From assembly GCA_018304635.1 (NCBI GenBank), contig JAGVVW010000032.1:1-46202 (forward strand): DNA of 46,202 nucleotides, in the 5' to 3' direction. This document shows, piece after piece, positions 40,810-46,202 of this stretch. The notes beneath the pieces were generated by a model. It did no database searches and had not been told where the DNA came from. It was given only the letters and a program-made list of their open reading frames with translations. The translations under genes and the position numbers were made by a program. Source of the DNA: Candidatus Aenigmatarchaeota archaeon (GTDB lineage: Archaea > Aenigmatarchaeota > Aenigmatarchaeia > GW2011-AR5 > JACRMX01). How positions within the stretch are numbered: the first letter of the stretch is position 1; each line of letters starts with the position of its first letter.

Positions 40810-43308
40810 CTACATATCTTTGTCTTTTATTATTTTACCTGTATCATCTTTTGTTTCAGATATTTTATCGCAAACAGGACAATAGAAATGCTCCCCTGCA
40901 AGATATCCATGTATTGGACAAATACTGAAAGTAGGAGTTAATGTAAAATATGGCAGACGATATTTATGAAACACCTTTTTCACCAGATTCTTTGTTGCTT
41001 CTCCTGAAGGCATACGCTCCCCGAGGAAGCAGTGCAATACAGTGCCGCCAGTATATCGGGTTTGAAGAGAATCCTGAAGCTCAAGAGCCTCAAAAATATC
41101 ATTTGTAAAGCCCACAGGAAGCTGGGTGGAATTTGTATAGTACGGCCACGAATGGTCATGCATATTGGCAATAATTATTTTTGGATATTTTTTCCTGTCT
41201 ATCCTTGCAAGCCTATGGCTTGTAGATTCAGCTGGCGTAGCTTCAAGATTATATATATTTCCGGTTTCTTCCTGATATTCTGATAATTTGTTGCGCATGA
41301 AATCCAAAATTTTTACTGAAAAATTTATCCCTTCTTTGGTTGTTATATTCTTGCCTATGAAATTTAACAATGCCTCGTTCATCCCAACAAGACCAATGGT
41401 TGAGAAATGATTTTTCCAGTATTTGCCTTCTGATTTTTTTATATTACGTAGATAAAACTTGGAATATGGGTATAATCCGCGATCAGTGAATTTTTCAATA
41501 ACCTCTCTCTTGATTTCAAGGCTTTGCTTTGCTATATTCATTAAATATTCCAGTTTTCCAAAAAATTCGTTTTCATTTTTTGAAATGTATCCTATTCTCG
41601 GCAGGTTGATCGTTACTACGCCGCAACTTCCTGTAAGTGGATTCGCACCAAACAATCCGCCACCTCTTTTTCTCAGTTCCTTGTTGCTTATTCTCAGTCT
41701 GCAGCACATGCTTCTAACATCTTCAGGCTGCATGTCACTATTAATAAAGTTAGAAAAGTACGGTATTCCATATTTAGCTGTCATTTCCCATATTTTTCTA
41801 TGATCATCATTGTCCCAATCAAAGTCATTTGTTATATTGTAAGTTGGTATTGGAAATGTAAATACTCGGCCTTTTGCATCTCCATGAAGCATTATTTCTG
41901 CGAACACTTTATTTATCATGTCCATCTCTTTCTGGAATGTGCCATATGTCCTGTCCATTAGTTTTCCACCAATAACAACCGGCTCATTTTTCATGAAATC
42001 AGGAACTTTCAGGTCCATTGTTATGTTCGTGAATGGCGTATTGCCTGTTATAAAAACTTTACCATTTCTTCTTGCGACAACAGTTTCATTTTCTGTATTT
42101 GGACACCAGATTATTCCAGAATAATTCACTTTTTCAATTGTAATGATACGCGTGTTTCTGATTTTGATTTTTTCGTTTTTTAGAGTTTCATGTTTTTTCG
42201 ATATTGTTGGTATGAAAACGGGTGATTTCAATTTCATAACTTCTTCAATCGGTTCCGGAACATATTTATTGGTTTGGAATTTTTTCCTTACAACCATGTG
42301 CCCTGGAGAAATTAACTGATCTTGTATGCGGTTTTTTAGATTATACATTATTCCCCTGTACTTTCTTTTAAATATGCTCTTTACTTTTTTATCTTCAATG
42401 ATTCCTTTTTCTGTATTGAAAGTCTTTATCTCCATTCCCTCTTCTATTTCATCATATCTTTTCCAGCCTTCGATCGTTAATATTTCCGTATCTTCTGAAA
42501 GACACTGGAACCCCACCCTTGTCGGCACATTGATATTAAACATGAATTCCTGCATAGCCTGATATACATCTTTGTAATTCAGATTGTCATAGTGAATAAA
42601 AGGCGCGAGATATGTATCAAAATTGCTGAATGCCTGAGCTCCCGCACTCTCGCCTTGAAGCGTGTAGAAAAAATTTATTATCTGACCCAGAGCTACACGA
42701 AAATGTTTTGCAGGAGCAGATTCTACTTTTCCCCTGACACCCCTGAATCCGGAAAATAAAAGATCTCTCATATCCCAGCCAACACAATACGCGCCAAATA
42801 CGCCAAGATCATGTATATGAAAATCTCCATCTTTATGAGAACGGGAAATTTCATGTGGATAAATTTTTTGAAGCCAGTATAATGAACAGATAGTTGATGT
42901 TATATGGGAATTAAGCCCCTGTAAAGAATATGACATGTTGCTGTTTTCTTTCACCCGCCAGTCTTTTTCCTCAAGATAATCATCAATCACGTTGAAATCT
43001 TTGAACAATTTATTTATTTCTCTTATGTCACTGTGTTGCTTTCTGTATAAGATATAGGACTTGGCTGTTTTGGCATGACCATACTCTATCAGTATTTTTT
43101 CAACAATATCTTGAACATTTTCAACATTTGGGATTTGGCCTGGAGATATTGTTTTTTCCAGATATTTTACAACAGCATCACTAAGCTCATCAGCCTTTTG
43201 CTTGTCACTTCCGCCTACAGATTGGGCTGCTTTAAAAATAGCATCTGTAATTTTGGCTTTATCAAATGCAACAATTCTTCCATCGCGTTTTTTTATTTCA
43301 TGAAACAT
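40810..43308 (-). CDS. nrdD: Anaerobic ribonucleoside-triphosphate reductase NrdD, intein-containing, lacking its radical tail
   Basis: Class III reductase. An ATP-cone (residues 3-90, KKRDGRIVAFDKAKI) precedes the ten-stranded barrel (GDFHIHDLG, NTPFTNITMDL after splicing, TGSCGVVTINLPRIGY with the likely catalytic Cys). The C-terminal zinc site CPIHGYLAGEHFYCPVC is present. An in-frame 155-residue intein interrupts residues 268 and 424. After the zinc site the protein ends KISETKDDTGK...; the RVxGY glycyl-radical motif expected next is absent and is supplied by the separate ORF at 40531-40665. Preceded by nrdR and followed by nrdG on the same strand. ATG 43308 has only a weak ribosome site (GGGGT). 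Confidence 0.92.
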   Translation of the reverse strand: MFHEIKKRDGRIVAFDKAKITDAIFKAAQSVGGSDKQKADELSDAVVKYLEKTISPGQIPNVENVQDIVEKILIEYGHAKTAKSYILYRKQHSDIREINKLFKDFNVIDDYLEEKDWRVKENSNMSYSLQGLNSHITSTICSLYWLQKIYPHEISRSHKDGDFHIHDLGVFGAYCVGWDMRDLLFSGFRGVRGKVESAPAKHFRVALGQIINFFYTLQGESAGAQAFSNFDTYLAPFIHYDNLNYKDVYQAMQEFMFNINVPTRVGFQCLSEDTEILTIEGWKRYDEIEEGMEIKTFNTEKGIIEDKKVKSIFKRKYRGIMYNLKNRIQDQLISPGHMVVRKKFQTNKYVPEPIEEVMKLKSPVFIPTISKKHETLKNEKIKIRNTRIITIEKVNYSGIIWCPNTENETVVARRNGKVFITGNTPFTNITMDLKVPDFMKNEPVVIGGKLMDRTYGTFQKEMDMINKVFAEIMLHGDAKGRVFTFPIPTYNITNDFDWDNDDHRKIWEMTAKYGIPYFSNFINSDMQPEDVRSMCCRLRISNKELRKRGGGLFGANPLTGSCGVVTINLPRIGYISKNENEFFGKLEYLMNIAKQSLEIKREVIEKFTDRGLYPYSKFYLRNIKKSEGKYWKNHFSTIGLVGMNEALLNFIGKNITTKEGINFSVKILDFMRNKLSEYQEETGNIYNLEATPAESTSHRLARIDRKKYPKIIIANMHDHSWPYYTNSTQLPVGFTNDIFEALELQDSLQTRYTGGTVLHCFLGERMPSGEATKNLVKKVFHKYRLPYFTLTPTFSICPIHGYLAGEHFYCPVCDKISETKDDTGKIIKDKDM
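42040..42504 (-). other. Mini-intein in NrdD (155 aa)
   Basis: It begins CLSEDTEILTIEGWKRYDEI (block A, nucleophile Cys1). Block B DQLISPGHMVV has the conserved His. It ends ARRNGKVFITGN (blocks F and G) before Thr as the +1 residue. No homing-endonuclease domain is present, so it is a splicing-only mini-intein and cannot move by itself. The penultimate residue is Gly instead of the usual His; such variants exist and still splice in other inteins. The insertion site, between VPTRVGFQ and TPFTNITMDL, is a highly conserved barrel segment. Confidence 0.93.
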
Positions 43309-43341
43309 CCATATACCCCGGTATTTTTTTCAATTTCTATG

Positions 43342-43384
43342 AGCAATTTTATTACCACAGTCTCGGGGGAGGTAAAAAATTGCT
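43342..43384 (-). promoter_or_regulatory. Leader hairpin upstream of nrdD
   Basis: AGCAATTTT(A)TTACC (342-356 of 43 kb) pairs with GGTAAAAAATTGCT (43371-43384): 14 base pairs with one bulged base and a 14-base C/G-rich loop. It lies 33 bases before the nrdD ATG and 57 bases after the nrdR stop. It may be a terminator for nrdR or a regulatory leader for nrdD. A possible TATA element (TATATAATATAT, about 43403-43415) lies just upstream. Confidence 0.5.
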
Positions 43385-43441
43385 GGAAAATGTTTTAGTC
43401 TTCGATATATTATATATTTTTCTTTATTTGTTGCCCTCTTC

Positions 43442-43876
43442 CTACTTCAGCTTCTTTGCTTCCTCTTCAAACGATTCAACATCCTGAAAATCCTTATATA
43501 CAGAAGCAAATCTTATATAGGCTACTTTATCGAGTAATTTTAATTTTTTTATCACAAAATTTCCGATCTCGCCGCTTTTGATATCTTTTTTATCCAATGC
43601 TTTGGACTCAACGAAATCCACGATTTTTTCAATATCTTCAATACTCACAGGCCGCTTTTCGCATGCCTTAACAATTCCTCGTTTTATTTTCTCTCTGTCA
43701 AACCTTTCTCTTCTTCCATCTTTTTTCAAAACTACAATATCAATATCAGCTCTTTCATATGTGGTAAATCTTTTTTTACAGTTTTCGCATTCTCTCCGCC
43801 TTCTCACAGCATCTTCCATGCTTTCCCGCGTATCCAGAACATACGTACTATTCATAGAACAAAAAGGGCATCTCAA
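43442..43876 (-). CDS. nrdR: NrdR, ribonucleotide reductase repressor
   Basis: A zinc-ribbon plus ATP-cone repressor that senses ATP/dATP. The zinc ribbon is RCPFC...CENCKKRFTTYERAD, and the ATP-cone is VLKKDGRRERFDREKIKRGIVKACEKRPVS. Family members start MxCPFC. No ATG is present there, but the codon before RCPFC is TTG (43876), which I take as the start. GTG 43888 and TTG 43912 give extensions. NrdR is mainly bacterial and found in only some archaea. Its place just upstream of nrdD fits direct regulation of this locus. Confidence 0.9.
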   Translation of the reverse strand: MRCPFCSMNSTYVLDTRESMEDAVRRRRECENCKKRFTTYERADIDIVVLKKDGRRERFDREKIKRGIVKACEKRPVSIEDIEKIVDFVESKALDKKDIKSGEIGNFVIKKLKLLDKVAYIRFASVYKDFQDVESFEEEAKKLK

Positions 43877-44002
43877 TATAAACCACACTCTCTTTATTTT
43901 CTGACCAATCAACCCGTGTTGTATATGCGAATAACATAAATTTTTGAATACATATTGTGTAATTTACAATATTTTATTAACGTCTGAAAACCATTATCCC
44001 GG

Positions 44003-44020
44003 CATACTATATGTAGTATG
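44003..44020. promoter_or_regulatory. Near-perfect 18-bp palindrome upstream of nrdR
   Basis: CATACTATATGTAGTATG is symmetric at 14 of 18 positions (two mismatched pairs). Its centre resembles the NrdR box layout (acaCwATATwTwGtgt). It lies about 127 bases before the nrdR start, far for a simple operator, in a 190-base gene-free spacer that is otherwise featureless. Confidence 0.4.
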
Positions 44021-44103
44021 TCATAAATTTCCACAACATAGGTTTTGTATTTTCTTCTTATAACAACTAATTTATATGTTTGAGTATAAAAATATTTTGG
44101 TGT

Positions 44104-44901
44104 TTAGAAATATAGTTTTCGTTTGAGATTGGATATTTCTTTCTTTTTCATTCCTACTAAAGGATAAACAAGGATAAGATCTCCTTCTTTTTTACTGATT
44201 TTCGGGCTTCCGGATACCAAAAATAATGTTTTTCTTTTTGCATTCCGGTATATCATCTTTTTTATTTCCTGCGGACAGAACTTTTCAAGATATTTAACAT
44301 GGGTTTTTTTGGATCCCTGAAGATAGAAAAGGCGCATGCCTCTTTTCATCATTAGATAGCACGCAATAACATCTTCTATGCTGTTTATTTTCGAACAAGC
44401 ATTGCCAGAAACACCATAAGGAAGCCCGCCCAGGCCTTTTTCAAACTTCGTATAAACATAAACTGCATCTCTTATCTCTATATATATTTTATTTTTAGGA
44501 TTTTTTAGGTCAACTTTATAACCCTTTTTATAAAGCACAGAACCAATATATTTACTGACTTCAGGCGAATTCATTTTGAAATTTTTATCTGTCCTCTTGG
44601 TAAACACGGCAAAGGTGGTTTTCTTTTTCCAATTTTTGGCTAATTTTTCAGCACAGTTCTTTATGGAACTGATGTTTTTTTCACATACTGTTACATTAGA
44701 ATGTTTTTCAATGCCGAATATAAACTTTAGAAAATTCTTTTCAGAATCAATCAGAAAAACACTGGAATTTATTTTTCTTACTTTGACATCACAGCCGCAT
44801 TTTTTATAATAATCAACTATATTTGTCCTTAATCTTTCAGTAAACTGGTGCCGGACATAATTACTCTTAAGATAAAGCTCACCGCATTTGACTAATTGCA
44901 T
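44104..44901 (-). CDS. ThiI-like THUMP protein lacking the PP-loop
   Basis: The N-terminal ferredoxin-like and THUMP domains of ThiI are clear (residues 1-165): VKCGELYLKSNYVRHQFTERL, FAVFTKRTDKNFKMNSPEV and FEKGLGGLPYGVSG. ThiI makes 4-thiouridine in tRNA. The next segment should hold SGGxDSPVA, but reads SGNACSKINSIEDVIACYLM, keeping the following AYLMMKRG-like helix. The ATP-pyrophosphatase motif is lost and the domain is short; no rhodanese follows. It could be a tRNA-binding protein that no longer makes s4U. Four bases separate it from the membrane-protein gene. Confidence 0.75.
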   Translation of the reverse strand: MQLVKCGELYLKSNYVRHQFTERLRTNIVDYYKKCGCDVKVRKINSSVFLIDSEKNFLKFIFGIEKHSNVTVCEKNISSIKNCAEKLAKNWKKKTTFAVFTKRTDKNFKMNSPEVSKYIGSVLYKKGYKVDLKNPKNKIYIEIRDAVYVYTKFEKGLGGLPYGVSGNACSKINSIEDVIACYLMMKRGMRLFYLQGSKKTHVKYLEKFCPQEIKKMIYRNAKRKTLFLVSGSPKISKKEGDLILVYPLVGMKKKEISNLKRKLYF

Positions 44902-44905
44902 TTAA

Positions 44906-45637
44906 TTACTTTTTCAACTGCAAATAAATATCTGTTATTAATGCGCTTCCAAGAAGAGCTGCTAATGTAACTCCCAACGTAAGAGAAATTATCGATGTCA
45001 GAACCAGTACAGCAAAAGCAGCAGTTGGGACAACGGTAATCATAGAAGCTATTAAAAGAATCATAGGTATTGCAGACACAAGAACTATAACAACCGTTAT
45101 TACGACAACCAGAATAAATGAAACAAAAATAGTTAAAAAATCTTTATTAAATCTTTTCCAGCCTTCAGCCATTGCTTTTTCAACATTAAATTTTTTCAAT
45201 ACAATGTCTTGTTTTATAAAAAAGAATATCAGGCTGATTAAAAATATAAGAGCGATCCCGACAAAAAGTCCGAAAACAGGTATAGCGAATAACATAAGGC
45301 TTAGTAAGCTAAGACCAGCGATTATAATTACAGATAAAACCAGATTTAGATAATATTTTTTTATTTCAGTTATATTTCTATCCAGTGATTTTGGAAACCT
45401 GAAATTGTGGATAATCAGGCCGCTCACGAGAGCTTGTGCCAAAATAAGAAGAATCATGGAAATAGCATTTGCTGCTATATTGACGTTTCCGCTATAATAT
45501 CTGTACATTCCTCCAAAATAAGGTGCAAAGAAGAGAAGACCTGTTAAAATTATAAGTAATAAGAAAAAACCGAATCTTTTAGGGTCATTTGTATAATTCC
45601 ATGCTCTCTTCAGTGATCTCTCATAATCAACTGCCAT
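44906..45637 (-). CDS. Polytopic membrane protein, unknown
   Basis: A 243-residue protein with about six hydrophobic helices (FFLLLIILTGLLFFAPYF, AISMILLILAQALVSGLII, LVLSVIIIAGLSLLSLMLF and further). The middle basic loop IKQDIVLKKFNVEKAMAEGWKRFNKDF recalls archaeal DUF4013/DUF7847-type membrane proteins. It has no catalytic motif. It is first in a two-gene unit with the ThiI-like gene. Function unknown. Confidence 0.7.
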   Translation of the reverse strand: MAVDYERSLKRAWNYTNDPKRFGFFLLLIILTGLLFFAPYFGGMYRYYSGNVNIAANAISMILLILAQALVSGLIIHNFRFPKSLDRNITEIKKYYLNLVLSVIIIAGLSLLSLMLFAIPVFGLFVGIALIFLISLIFFFIKQDIVLKKFNVEKAMAEGWKRFNKDFLTIFVSFILVVVITVVIVLVSAIPMILLIASMITVVPTAAFAVLVLTSIISLTLGVTLAALLGSALITDIYLQLKK

Positions 45638-45829
45638 GACTTAGATTTGTCTTTAATGGTATATAAAGATTTGCATTAGAATGATATTTGATTCTTTTCG
45701 ATTTATGCATGATAAATATTAAATCAGGACTTGTGGATTTTTATCTCGTTTTCATCATGCACGTACTGAAAGGAATCACTTTTATTAAGTAACAATAACT
45801 TTAAAAGCTTTTGAAAGAATAGTCAGAAC

Positions 45830-46202
45830 ATGATAACAACAACTGAAATGAAAAATCTGCTTGACACGTTATTACATGGTTATGGAATAAGTGAGTTTTC
45901 ATTAGACTGGATTACAGGTAGTCAAGGAACTGATGAAAATTCTATAACAGCTACGTATCAGGCATTGCAGAACCTGGGGTTAAGTAATGAGAAAATAGCA
46001 TCACAGGCTCATTTGCTTGGAATGAATCCTGATACCACAGAAAGAAATTATAAGGCATTGCAGAACCTGGGGTTAAGTAATGAGAAAATAGCATCACAGG
46101 CTTATTTGCTTGGAATGAATCCTGATACCATAGAAAGAAATTATAAGGCATTGCAGAACCTGGGGTTAAGTAATGAGAAAATAGCATCACGAGCTGAGTT
46201 GC
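45830..46202 (+). CDS. Modular helical-repeat protein, 5' part (cut by window edge)
   Basis: An ATG at 45830, 26 bases after CTTTAAAAGC (45799-45808), opens a frame that runs off the window. After about 42 unique residues (MITTTEMKNLLDTLLHGYGI...) come tandem 31-residue repeats of the form YKALQNLGLSNEKIASQA then (H/Y)LLGMNPDT(T/I)ERN. Two complete and one partial unit are seen. Each looks like two helices, similar in pattern to mTERF repeats (LGLSxEEIxxLLxxxPxLL). The units are almost identical at DNA level and vary mainly at two or three positions, as in TALE-type modular binders. Ligand and full length are unknown. Confidence 0.75.
   Translation, partial: MITTTEMKNLLDTLLHGYGISEFSLDWITGSQGTDENSITATYQALQNLGLSNEKIASQAHLLGMNPDTTERNYKALQNLGLSNEKIASQAYLLGMNPDTIERNYKALQNLGLSNEKIASRAEL
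45956..46202 (+). repeat. 93-bp coding tandem repeat
   Basis: Unit starts are at 45956, 46049 and 46142 (period 93 bases). The block CAGAACCTGGGGTTAAGTAA is identical in all three. Differences cluster at the codons for H/Y/E and Q/R in the ASQAHLL segment and T/I in DTTERN. The repeat continues past the window end. The long minus-strand frame here is a by-product. Confidence 0.9.

Noticed and set aside
45951-46190. Minus-strand repeat ORF at the right edge
   Set aside because: It mirrors the 93-bp coding repeat of the plus-strand gene, which has a promoter, a start and sensible helical repeats.

Overview
The window is archaeal. It encodes ribosomal proteins S8e and L37e, an Sm-like protein, Rad50/Mre11, an archaeal-type CCA-adding enzyme, a Trm5/Taw2-family tRNA enzyme, an archaeal Ogg, an Orc1/Cdc6-like ATPase, and a tRNA gene interrupted by bulge-helix-bulge introns. 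Most genes have a TATA-like box about 25-27 bases before the start codon, so many transcripts are probably leaderless. The DNA is AT-rich. It also holds bacterial-flavoured genes (Thermus/Aquifex-type MetRS, ATP-dependent PEP carboxykinase, NrdR, a sigma-54-like protein) and giant secreted Cys-rich and LamG proteins. Together these suggest a DPANN-type archaeon (Woesearchaeota, Pacearchaeota or Aenigmarchaeota-like), but I cannot place it exactly.

Layout: 1-1351 is a translation cluster (L37e, LSm, S8e). 1510-3942 holds a secreted LamG protein and a Fic protein whose TATA box sits inside a 14-bp inverted repeat. 3953-4185 (minus) is tRNA-Lys(CUU) with two introns at unusual places (D-loop and T-loop). 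4227-17228 (minus) is a four-gene surface operon: membrane-anchored protein, secreted Cys-rich protein, 3526-residue secreted giant, pilin-like protein. 17311-20445 is the divergent metG/trpS pair on one shared palindromic TATA region. 20447-20800 holds tandem repeats and hairpins. 20862-26011 (minus) holds a TPR protein, ogg (preceded by three tandem hairpins), taw2, hicBA, a winged-helix-less Orc1/Cdc6-like ATPase and a HEPN/MNT pair.

26110-27234 encodes a 93-residue unknown protein followed by a compact but complete-looking sigma-54 (RpoN) homologue. It has Region I, the core-binding segment, a helix-turn-helix and the RpoN box. This is the most surprising gene in an archaeal window. 27298-33332 carries central metabolism (enolase, ATP-PEPCK, aminotransferase), a membrane-anchored serpin and a nucleoside deoxyribosyltransferase-like protein. 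33408-37361 holds rad50-mre11 and a second MNT module. 37423-39674 holds a small unknown ORF, cca and a lipoprotein.

39768-43876 (minus) is an anaerobic ribonucleotide reductase locus: nrdR, nrdD carrying a 155-residue mini-intein, a separate 44-residue ORF carrying the glycyl-radical motif that is absent from NrdD itself, and the activase nrdG. The window closes with a ThiI-like protein lacking its PP-loop, a polytopic membrane protein, and the 5' part of a gene made of nearly identical 31-residue helical repeats that runs off the right edge.
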